Assembly: GCA_023433925.1 (NCBI GenBank)
Contig: JAEYTO010000109.1
Location: 1 to 18,837, forward strand
Source of the DNA: Pseudomonadota bacterium
GTDB taxonomy: Bacteria > Desulfobacterota > Desulfovibrionia > Desulfovibrionales > Desulfovibrionaceae
DNA: 18,837 nt
Direction: 5' to 3'
Shown: piece after piece, positions 12,787 through 18,837 of the stretch
Position numbering within the stretch: the first letter of the stretch is position 1
Layout: each line of letters starts with the position of its first letter
Program-made: the position numbers and the translations under genes
Notes under the pieces: model-generated
Seen by the model: only the letters and a program-made list of their open reading frames with translations
What the model was told of the DNA's origin: nothing
Databases searched by the model: none

Positions 12787-14427
12787 CTACTTGGCCGGCT
12801 CCCTGGCCTCGATGATCTTGACCCCGAACTCGGCCACGGATTCGGGCGCATTGAAGAACACGGCCATGAACGGCACGGACTCGCCGGTGCGCACATTGGA
12901 ATTGCTGCTCATGATGCCCGCGTCCGAGCCGAGGGCGGCTTCGATCTCCTGGGGGCTCATGATCTGGAGCTGAAAGAGCGAGACCGTGTTGCCGGCGGTG
13001 ATGTCCTTGCCGACCACCACGCCGCCGGCCTGGTCGTACAGGCTCGCCTGCACGCGGATGAGCGCCCTGGGGCCGGGGAAGTTGTTGACCACCTTGCCCT
13101 CGATGACGAAAACCTGGCCCGCCTTGTCGTTCTGCACGGTGTACTGGCGGATGTTCTCCAGGGAGAGCAGGCGCACCTGATCCTCGGCGGGCTTGGCCAT
13201 GCCTCCGCCAACGGGCAGACGGGCCGTGCGCCCCAGTTCCTGGGCCCATTGCGGCAGGCTGTTCCACAGGCCGAGATAGTGGATGGCGGCCACGCCGCCG
13301 GCCAGGAGCAGGAGCACGAACAGAAGCAGGAAGAGCAGGAGCTTGAGCGCGCCGCCCTTCTTCTTTTCGGACTTCCGGCCGAATTCGCCGAGGGCCGAGG
13401 GGCTCGGCTCATCCAGGCTCAAGCCAACGGCCGCGGCCGCGCCGCCCGTGGCGGCGAACTCGTCCCCGCCGCCGACGCCGGGCCAGAGGTCTTCCTCGGT
13501 CTCGGTCTGCTCCAGGGCGGCCTTGCGCGAAACGGGCTTGCCGGCGGCAGGCCCGGCGTCCTCATCCAGGTCCATGGACAGGTTGCGCAGGGCGGCCTCG
13601 AAATCCTCGTCGCCCACTTCCTGCTCGGCTTCGCCGGTCTGGGCACGCGCGTCGCCGGGCGCGGCCGCCGGCTCGTCGTCAAGGCCCGCCCAGGCGGCAT
13701 CGTCGATCAGGCCGGAGCCGATCTTCTCCTCGGCCGCCTCGGGCTCCGAAGCCGCGGGCTGGGAAACCGGGGACTCCTTCCGGTCACGGGCCGAGTCGGC
13801 CGGCTCATCGCCGAAATCGATGCCGTCCAGGCCCAGGTCGTCGGCCGGGTCCGGCTTGGTCTCAGGCTTGTCGCCCAGGAGATCGTCCAATCCCCCGAAA
13901 AGATCCTCGTCACCGAAGCCGGCCTTGCTGGCCGCGGATTTTCTGCCCTTGGCGGGCGCGGGCTCATCGGCCTTGAGGAAGTCGTCGGAGAAAGAGGGCT
14001 CGTCGCTGTCCTTCTTCTCGCTGAAGGGATCCTTGCCCAAGTCGCCCAGGTCGCCGAGATCGCCCAGGCTGGCGAGGAACTCATCCTCGTCGAAATCCGC
14101 GCCCAGGCCCGACTTGCCCGATTTGCCGGCCTTTTCCGCCGGAGCGCCCTCGTCACTACTCAGGGCAAGGCCCAGGTCGCCCAGACCAAGATCGTCCTCG
14201 GGCTCCGCCGCGGCCGCTTTCGGGCGCGGCGGCTCGGGCTTGGGCTCAGGCTTGGATTCGGGCTTAGGCTCAGGCTGCAGGGCCGGCTCGGACTCTTGAG
14301 CGGCGCCCGCGGGGAAGGCGGTGAACGTATGGGAGCACCGTGAGCAGCGCACCTTGGTCCCGCCGGGCGATATCTTGCTATCGGGGAGATTGTATTTGGT
14401 CTGGCACTCGGCGCATTGAACGATCAT
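12787..14427 (-). CDS. zinc-ribbon (MJ0042-type) membrane protein with a DUF3426-like C-terminal domain
   Basis: The 546-residue product opens with a small zinc ribbon (C5, C8, C28, C31; the MIVQCAECQTKYNLPD start is typical of the MJ0042 family). A long acidic linker, about residues 45-350, is low in complexity and rich in Asp, Gly, Leu, Glu and Ala, with GDLGDLGDLG and similar repeats. One transmembrane helix (about 361-382) follows, and then an extracytoplasmic beta-rich domain of about 130 residues (VFVIEGKVVNNF, then RVQASLYDQAGGVV) like the DUF3426 domain. The N-terminus should be cytoplasmic. Its function is unknown; this layout suggests a link between a cytoplasmic partner and the cell envelope. 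GGAGA lies eight to nine bases before ATG 14427. It follows hpt by 48 bases. Confidence 0.88.
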   Translation of the reverse strand: MIVQCAECQTKYNLPDSKISPGGTKVRCSRCSHTFTAFPAGAAQESEPALQPEPKPESKPEPKPEPPRPKAAAAEPEDDLGLGDLGLALSSDEGAPAEKAGKSGKSGLGADFDEDEFLASLGDLGDLGDLGKDPFSEKKDSDEPSFSDDFLKADEPAPAKGRKSAASKAGFGDEDLFGGLDDLLGDKPETKPDPADDLGLDGIDFGDEPADSARDRKESPVSQPAASEPEAAEEKIGSGLIDDAAWAGLDDEPAAAPGDARAQTGEAEQEVGDEDFEAALRNLSMDLDEDAGPAAGKPVSRKAALEQTETEEDLWPGVGGGDEFAATGGAAAAVGLSLDEPSPSALGEFGRKSEKKKGGALKLLLFLLLFVLLLLAGGVAAIHYLGLWNSLPQWAQELGRTARLPVGGGMAKPAEDQVRLLSLENIRQYTVQNDKAGQVFVIEGKVVNNFPGPRALIRVQASLYDQAGGVVVGKDITAGNTVSLFQLQIMSPQEIEAALGSDAGIMSSNSNVRTGESVPFMAVFFNAPESVAEFGVKIIEAREPAK

Positions 14428-14440
14428 CGATGTGTCTCCA

Positions 14441-14456
14441 ACGGCCTAGGGGCCGT
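14441..14456. repeat. small hairpin between hpt and the zinc-ribbon gene
   Basis: ACGGCC and GGCCGT form a 6-bp perfect stem with a four-base loop in the 48-base gap, about 14 bases before the ATG of the zinc-ribbon gene. There is no U-tract; it may affect mRNA processing or be chance. Confidence 0.3.
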
Positions 14457-14475
14457 CGGCCGCGTCAGCCCATAC

Positions 14476-15021
14476 CTATCCGCTCCGGCCATCGCCATCG
14501 GGGATCAGGTCGTAAATGCTGCGCATGCCGCGATATTTTTCAGCATAATCCAGTCCGTAGCCCACCACAAAACCTTTGTCCAGGGCAAAGCCGCGGAAAT
14601 CCACTGTCATCGGCACCTCGCGGCGCTCGGACTTGTCGATCAGCGCGCAGACCTTGACCGATCTGGGCCTGCGCAGCGCGAGCACCTTGAGGAAGTAGTC
14701 CATGGACCTGCCCGTATCCACGATATCCTCGACCACGAGCACGTGCTTGTCCTCGATGTTCGTCTCCAGGTCCTTCTTGAACTCGACCTTCTCGGAGCCC
14801 ATGGTCTTGTCGCCGTAGCTGGCCAGGCGCACGAAATCCAGGCGCACGTCAAGGTCCTGGGGCAGAGCGCGCACCAGGTCCGCGAAGAAGAGGAAGGCGC
14901 CCTTGAGCACGCACACGGCGATGAGCGGCTCCTTGCCGTAATGGCGGCCGATCTCCTGGCCCAGCTCGGCCACCCGGCGGGCTATGTCCTGCTCGTCGAC
15001 GAGCTTGATGAACTTGGGCAT
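14476..15021 (-). CDS. hpt: hypoxanthine phosphoribosyltransferase
   Basis: This purine-salvage enzyme joins hypoxanthine (and usually guanine) with PRPP to give IMP or GMP. The 181-residue product matches the usual length. It shows the PRPP-binding motif VLVVEDIVDTGRSM (94-107), the VLKGAFLFFADL segment (38-49), the RLASYGDKTMGSEKV flexible loop (65-79), and the base-binding region FRGFALDKGFVVGYGLDYAE near the end. A GGAG lies nine bases before ATG 15021, and the acetyltransferase gene ends 16 bases upstream. The neighbours are unrelated in function, so the cluster seems to be a convenience operon. Confidence 0.95.
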   Translation of the reverse strand: MPKFIKLVDEQDIARRVAELGQEIGRHYGKEPLIAVCVLKGAFLFFADLVRALPQDLDVRLDFVRLASYGDKTMGSEKVEFKKDLETNIEDKHVLVVEDIVDTGRSMDYFLKVLALRRPRSVKVCALIDKSERREVPMTVDFRGFALDKGFVVGYGLDYAEKYRGMRSIYDLIPDGDGRSG

Positions 15022-15037
15022 GGGCCGTGACTCCGGT

Positions 15038-15514
15038 TCAGCGGGGCTCGAGCGTGACGAGCATGGCCGTCTCGTCGCACTCCGGGAATTTGGGGCAGTT
15101 GAGGCAATCGGTCCAGACCTTCTGCGGCAGCGTGTCCTTCTCCACCTCGGAGAAGCCGCAGCGCTTGAAGAACTCGACCACGTAGGTCAGGGCGAAGACG
15201 CGCGTCAGGCCAAGCTCCCGCGCCTCGTCCAGGCACGTATCGACCATGGCCTTGCCCAGGCTCCTGCCTTTGTGGGCGTCGTCCAGGGCCAGGGAGCGGA
15301 TCTCGGCCAGGTCCTCCCAGCAGATGGTCAGGGCGCAGCAGCCCACGGTCTTGCCGGTGGCCTTCTCCTCGGCCACGTAGAAATCCCGCACATGGCCGTA
15401 CAGGCTGTTGAGCGAGCGAGGCAGGAGCTGGCTCCTCTGGGCGCAGCTCATGAGCAGCCGGTGCATGCCCTTGACGTCGGACATGCGGGCCTTGCGGATG
15501 GTGTACGCCTCCAT
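15038..15514 (-). CDS. argA: short ArgA-type GNAT N-acetyltransferase (probable N-acetylglutamate synthase)
   Basis: A 158-residue GNAT-fold enzyme. It shows the features of the short, kinase-less amino-acid acetyltransferases that start arginine synthesis in many bacteria, such as the Mycobacterium Rv2747 type: IRKARMSDV at the start, DFYVAEE, GCCALTICWEDLAEIRSLAL (58-77), the acetyl-CoA loop DDAHKGRSLGKAMVD, and FALTYVVEFFKRCGF. A C-terminal cysteine group (C137, C140, C146 in KVWTDCLNCPKFPECDE) follows. It lacks the amino-acid-kinase-like domain of E. coli ArgA. The start at ATG 15514 has a rather distant GGAG, so coupling to tlpA, which ends six bases upstream, may matter. Glutamate as substrate is inferred from family resemblance. 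Confidence 0.82.
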   Translation of the reverse strand: MEAYTIRKARMSDVKGMHRLLMSCAQRSQLLPRSLNSLYGHVRDFYVAEEKATGKTVGCCALTICWEDLAEIRSLALDDAHKGRSLGKAMVDTCLDEARELGLTRVFALTYVVEFFKRCGFSEVEKDTLPQKVWTDCLNCPKFPECDETAMLVTLEPR

Positions 15515-15520
15515 GGGCGG

Positions 15521-16069
15521 TCATTTCTCCTGGGTCTTGTTCACGAGGGGTCGCACCATGGCCTCGACCTTGCCCGGGGCGTAGCCGACCATATCGTCGG
15601 CCATGCGTCCCCGGCCGTCATAGACCACGGTGTAGGGCACGCCGCTGACCTGGTACGCGGCCAACAGCTCCGGGGTCCGCCAATACACGGGGAAGTTGAG
15701 CGGCATGTCCCGCAGGAACCGCTCCACGGGTCCGGTGGAATCGTCCACCGAGATCCCGAGCACCACGAGCTGGTCCTCGGCGTACCGCTGGCGCAAGGCC
15801 ACGAGCTCGGGCAGCTCCTGGCGGCAGGGCGGGCACCATGTGGCCCAGAAATTGACGAGCACGACCTTGCCCTTGCTCTCCTCGATGAGGTCCAGCAGCT
15901 CGCGGTACTCCAGCGCGCGCACCGCCGGCGCTTCGGCCGAGGCGCGAGGCTGGCCTTGGCCCTGTACGCCCGCCTCCCGGCCGTCATCCTGGGAGCAGGC
16001 CGGCGCGCAGCAAAGGGCAAGGACCAGGCACAAGGCCTGCACCGGAAACAAGCGGCTCGACAAGGTCAT
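15521..16069 (-). CDS. TlpA-family periplasmic thioredoxin-like protein, probably membrane-anchored
   Basis: A 182-residue exported thiol-disulfide protein. The N-terminus is a signal peptide (hydrophobic about 8-21) ending APAC at C25, either an imperfect lipobox or an A-x-A cleavage site. A polar linker follows, then a TlpA/ResA-type thioredoxin fold (about 55-178) with the active site WATWCPPC (C79, C82) and the cis-proline region SGVPYTVVYD. Relatives reduce disulfides outside the cytoplasm, for example during cytochrome c maturation; the partner here is unknown. AAGGAG stands four bases before ATG 16069, and metH ends 56 bases upstream. Lipidation is uncertain because alanine at -3 is unusual. 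Confidence 0.92.
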   Translation of the reverse strand: MTLSSRLFPVQALCLVLALCCAPACSQDDGREAGVQGQGQPRASAEAPAVRALEYRELLDLIEESKGKVVLVNFWATWCPPCRQELPELVALRQRYAEDQLVVLGISVDDSTGPVERFLRDMPLNFPVYWRTPELLAAYQVSGVPYTVVYDGRGRMADDMVGYAPGKVEAMVRPLVNKTQEK

Positions 16070-16125
16070 GAAACTCCTTGGGATGCGTTGCGGCCGCCGG
16101 CGCGTGGCCGGGGCGGTCCTGCTTT

Positions 16126-18531
16126 TTATGCGCTCAGCAGCTGCTTGGCAAGCCTCACCGCCGCCACGGCGTCCCCGGCGAAGCCGTCCGCGCCTATGGC
16201 CTCGGCGTAGGCCTGCGAGACCACCGCGCCCCCGATGAAAATCCTGGCGCCGAGGCCCTGACCGCGCGCCAGGGCCACGACCTCCTCCATGCGCACCATG
16301 GTCGTGGTCATGAGCGCGGACAGGCCGATGAGCGCGGCGTTCTCGCGCCGCGCGGCCTCGACGATCGTCGCGGCCGGCACGTCCTTGCCCAGGTCCAGGA
16401 CATCGAAGCCGTGGTTGCGCAGCATGAGGCAGACGATGTTCTTGCCGATGTCGTGGATGTCGCCCTCCACCGTGGCCATGACCACGCGCGGCCGGACCTC
16501 TTCCCGCCCGGACTTCTCCAGCAGCGGGCGCAGCCGCTCGAAGCCGGCCTGCACGGTCTCGGCCGAGAGCATGAGCTGGGGCAGGAAATATTCGCGGCGC
16601 TCATACTTCTCGCCGACCTCCATGATGCCCGGGACAAGCTCTTCGCCGACCAGCTCGAACGGATCGCGGCCCTGTTCCAGGGCCGCCTCCAGCAGGGAAA
16701 CCACGCGCTCCTTGTCGCCGCGGACCACGGCCTCCCGCGGGGTGGCGGCCGCCGACTCGGGCGCGGCGATGCGCGAGCCCGTGAGGCCGGCCTCGCTTGA
16801 TTTCCAGGACGAGAACCCGGCGATGAAACGCCCGGCCTGGGGGTCACGGTTCAGGAGCACCTCCGCGGCGGCCAGGGATTCTCGCAGCCTCACGGAGCCC
16901 GGGTTGGCGATGCAGGCGGTCAGGCCTTCGCCCATGCACAGGGCCAGGAAGGTCGAGTTGACGAGCTCGCGGGCCGGCAGGCCGAAGGAGACGTTGGACA
17001 GGCCGAGCACGGTCGGCAGCCGCCATGCGTCGCGGCAGTGGCGTATGACCGCCAGGCAGGCCTTGGCCGCCTCGGGCTTGGAGGACACGGTCAAGGCCAG
17101 GGCGTCGACCATGATGAGCCTGCGCGGGATGCCCAGGTCCTCGGCCTTGCGCAGGAGCGCCTCGATGGCCGCCAGCCGCTCGGGGGCGGTCACGGGCAGC
17201 TTCTTGCCCGCCAGGGGCAGAAGGATGAACGGCGCGCCGAGCTTGCGGCACAAGGGGCCGAGCTCCTCCAGACGGCCGGCCTCGCCGCTGATGGAATTCA
17301 CCAGGGGGGAGCCGGCGCAGGCCCAAAGGCTCGCGGCCATGGCTTCAACATTGGTCGTGTCCACGGACAAGGGCGTGTCGAAGCGCTCGGACAAGGCCTT
17401 GACGAGGGCCGGCAGGATCTCGGCCTCCTTGACCATGGGCGCGCCCACGTTCACGTCGAGCACCGCCGCGCCGGCCTCGATCTGCTCCGAGGCCATGGCC
17501 ATGGCTTCGCCGAACACGCCGGCTTGCAGCTCCTCGGCCAGTTTCTTCTTGCCCGTGGGATTGATGCGCTCGCCGATGAGCACGAGCGGCAGCGCATGGT
17601 CCACGGCCACCGAGCGTCCGCGGGTGGTCAGCACGAGGCAGGGGCGCTCCACGGGCCTGGGCCCCTCCCACTGCCTGCCTTGCAGGGCCGCGGCCAGGGC
17701 CGCGATGTGCTCGGGCCCGGTGCCGCAGCACCCGCCCAGGAACTTGGCGCCCAGGTCGACGAACGGCGCGGACTTGGCGGCGAACTCCTCGGGCCCCAGG
17801 GGGAACACGGTCCGCCCGCCCTCCAGCCGGGGGATGCCGGCGTTGGGCTGCACGTGGAAAGGCGCCTCCAGCCTGCGGGAGAGCCGCTCCACGAGACGCA
17901 CGATCTCCTCGGGGCCGGAGCCGCAGTTCACGCCCACGATTTCGACGCCCAGATTCTGCATGGTGTCGGCGAAGGTGCCCGGAGGGGTGCCCGTCAGGCT
18001 CGTCTGGCCCTCGAAGGTCATGGACACGAGCACAGGCAGGTCGCAGGCTTCGCGCGCGGCCACGACCACGGCCTTGGCTTCGGCGAGGTCGAAGTGCGTC
18101 TCGGCCTTGATGAGGTCCACGCCGCCTTCCACGAGCCCGCGGATCTGCTCGGCGTAGATCGCCACCATGTCGCGGAAGGAGATCGGGCCCAGCGGCTCCA
18201 CGAACAGGCCCGTGGGCCCCACGCTGCCGGCCACGAAGGCCCTGTCCCCGGCGGCCTGCCTGGCCACTTCGGCCATGGTCCGGTTGAGGGCGCGCACGTC
18301 CACGCCCGCGCCCAGCTTGGGCGCGCTGCCCCCAAAGGTGTTCGTGGTCAGGATGCGCGCGCCGGCGGCAAGGTACTCCTCATGCAGGCCGCGCATGACT
18401 TCGGGCCGCTCCAGTCCGAAACGCTCCGGCGACATGCCCGGAGGGAGCCCGCGCTTCTGCAGAAGGGTGCCGTAGGCCCCGTCGAAGAGGTGGAGGGCGC
18501 GGCCGGACAAGATGTTCCTGAAGTCGGGCAC
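16126..18531 (-). CDS. metH: cobalamin-dependent methionine synthase, short form without activation domain
   Basis: It transfers a methyl group from methyltetrahydrofolate through cobalamin to homocysteine. The 801-residue product has the homocysteine domain (1-285; zinc ligands C203 in GVNCGSGP and C268/C269 in GGCCGTG), the pterin-binding domain (about 310-570; LIGERINPTGKKK, VLDVNVGAP), the four-helix cap (about 600-680) and the cobalamin Rossmann domain with DIHDIGKNI (D691, H693, G696). It stops there, about 400 residues short of E. coli MetH (1227 residues), so the AdoMet-dependent reactivation domain is absent, as in Thermotoga-type enzymes; reactivation would need a separate protein. 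The GTG at 18531 is the start, supported by AGGAG eight bases upstream. It heads the cluster leading to tlpA and argA. Confidence 0.95.
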   Translation of the reverse strand: MPDFRNILSGRALHLFDGAYGTLLQKRGLPPGMSPERFGLERPEVMRGLHEEYLAAGARILTTNTFGGSAPKLGAGVDVRALNRTMAEVARQAAGDRAFVAGSVGPTGLFVEPLGPISFRDMVAIYAEQIRGLVEGGVDLIKAETHFDLAEAKAVVVAAREACDLPVLVSMTFEGQTSLTGTPPGTFADTMQNLGVEIVGVNCGSGPEEIVRLVERLSRRLEAPFHVQPNAGIPRLEGGRTVFPLGPEEFAAKSAPFVDLGAKFLGGCCGTGPEHIAALAAALQGRQWEGPRPVERPCLVLTTRGRSVAVDHALPLVLIGERINPTGKKKLAEELQAGVFGEAMAMASEQIEAGAAVLDVNVGAPMVKEAEILPALVKALSERFDTPLSVDTTNVEAMAASLWACAGSPLVNSISGEAGRLEELGPLCRKLGAPFILLPLAGKKLPVTAPERLAAIEALLRKAEDLGIPRRLIMVDALALTVSSKPEAAKACLAVIRHCRDAWRLPTVLGLSNVSFGLPARELVNSTFLALCMGEGLTACIANPGSVRLRESLAAAEVLLNRDPQAGRFIAGFSSWKSSEAGLTGSRIAAPESAAATPREAVVRGDKERVVSLLEAALEQGRDPFELVGEELVPGIMEVGEKYERREYFLPQLMLSAETVQAGFERLRPLLEKSGREEVRPRVVMATVEGDIHDIGKNIVCLMLRNHGFDVLDLGKDVPAATIVEAARRENAALIGLSALMTTTMVRMEEVVALARGQGLGARIFIGGAVVSQAYAEAIGADGFAGDAVAAVRLAKQLLSA

Positions 18532-18594
18532 GGAAAAACTCCTGCTGTCATTTCAAGGGATGGAGAGGCCGCAGCCGCTCTGGTGAAGCAAAAT

Positions 18595-18623
18595 GTGATA
18601 CTGAAAAGCATTGAAAAGTACAA
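18595..18623 (-). promoter_or_regulatory. candidate sigma-70-type promoter of metH
   Basis: TTGTAC (18623-18618) and TATCAC (18600-18595) are exactly 17 bases apart in an AT-rich patch, each matching four of six consensus bases. Transcription would begin near 18588, leaving an untranslated leader of about 57 bases, too short for a cobalamin or SAM riboswitch. Confidence 0.4.
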
Positions 18624-18637
18624 ACGGAAAATATACC

Positions 18638-18669
18638 CTGCGCGCATAACCCGCGCCATCCGCGCGCAG
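18638..18669. repeat. 8-bp inverted repeat in the divergent intergenic region
   Basis: CTGCGCGC (18638-18645) and GCGCGCAG (18662-18669) are perfect arms separated by 16 bases. They lie just upstream of the predicted metH promoter and about 45 bases before the plus-strand start, so an operator for one or both genes is possible. Confidence 0.3.
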
Positions 18670-18713
18670 CCCACCACTGGCAACCGCCGTTTGGCCGTGA
18701 TATACGACGAGTC

Positions 18714-18837
18714 ATGAAACATCCCCGCCGTAAGCAGCAGCATGCCCCGACGGACGATCCCAATCGCGGTCGCCGCGAATCCCTGCGCGCCAAGTCCGCC
18801 CGTGACGAGGAGCGCGCCTCCGAGCGTCGCGCCGGGG
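18714..18837 (+). CDS. start of a divergent gene with a very basic N-terminus (partial)
   Basis: An open frame begins at ATG 18714 and runs off the right edge after 41 codons. Codon use is strongly GC-ending and matches the window's other genes. The product begins MKHPRRKQQHAPTDDP and continues with Arg, Glu, Ala and Ser in a charged, probably disordered segment, as found ahead of some RNA-modifying enzymes, though no domain is visible. There is no good ribosome site. TATACG at 18701-18706 could be a -10 box that would start transcription almost at the ATG, giving a leaderless message. Function cannot be assigned. Confidence 0.5.
   Translation, partial: MKHPRRKQQHAPTDDPNRGRRESLRAKSARDEERASERRAG

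Noticed and set aside
18532..18594. A possible cobalamin or SAM riboswitch before metH
   Set aside because: The predicted leader is only about 57 bases and shows no riboswitch-like conserved elements or terminator.
17038..18717. A 559-codon plus-strand open frame opposite metH
   Set aside because: Low-complexity His/Gly/Arg/Ala composition, antisense to an unmistakable MetH.
1..18837. CRISPR arrays, tRNA or rRNA genes, insertion sequences and prophage genes
   Set aside because: I looked for regularly spaced repeats, cloverleaf-like segments, transposase motifs and terminal repeats and saw none; this was by eye only.

Overview
The window is GC-rich (third codon positions mostly G or C) and its gene content fits a free-living Gram-negative bacterium. 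My best guess is the Desulfovibrionales or a related deltaproteobacterial group. The guess rests on the mix seen here: a TauE/SafE-type anion permease in a receiver-rich operon, a PEP-synthase-like protein lacking the usual C-terminal barrel, a short MetH, and a short ArgA-type acetyltransferase. It is an inference from gene content, since no rRNA or tRNA gene is present. All firmly supported genes lie on the minus strand, so transcription runs from high to low coordinates. A partial plus-strand gene probably starts at the right edge, and a doubtful plus-strand gene end lies at the left edge.

Right block (18531 to 11318). metH (cobalamin-dependent methionine synthase without its reactivation domain) is followed by a periplasmic TlpA-type thioredoxin, a short ArgA-type N-acetyltransferase, hypoxanthine phosphoribosyltransferase, and a zinc-ribbon/DUF3426-like membrane protein with a long acidic linker. 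These closely packed genes end at a strong intrinsic terminator (12717-12750). radA follows. A gene-free stretch of about 780 bases (10539-11317) then carries a series of strong inverted repeats, a 15-base palindrome and a good sigma-54 (-24/-12) promoter.

Middle block (10538 to 2632). This is a signalling and transport operon: an atypical receiver, a membrane-bound histidine kinase, two classical single-domain receivers, a TauE/SafE permease, a two-helix membrane protein of unknown function, an intra-operon terminator, a fourth receiver, and an 867-residue protein with a PEP-synthase-type ATP-grasp and phosphohistidine domain and an unfamiliar C-terminal half. Four receivers, one kinase and no DNA-binding output domain suggest that phosphorylation acts on proteins, possibly the permease or the PEP-type enzyme. 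This is the least explained system in the window.

Left block (2622 to 67). This is an ilvBN operon (acetolactate synthase) with a complete transcription-attenuation leader. It has a promoter, a 43-residue peptide with eight valine codons in ten positions (half of them GTA, which should be rare in a GC-rich genome), a pause-type hairpin, a potential antiterminator pairing and a 14-bp intrinsic terminator before ilvB. The peptide closely resembles E. coli IvbL. The 3' end of ilvN is built of two perfect hairpins, one with the ilvN stop codon as its loop.
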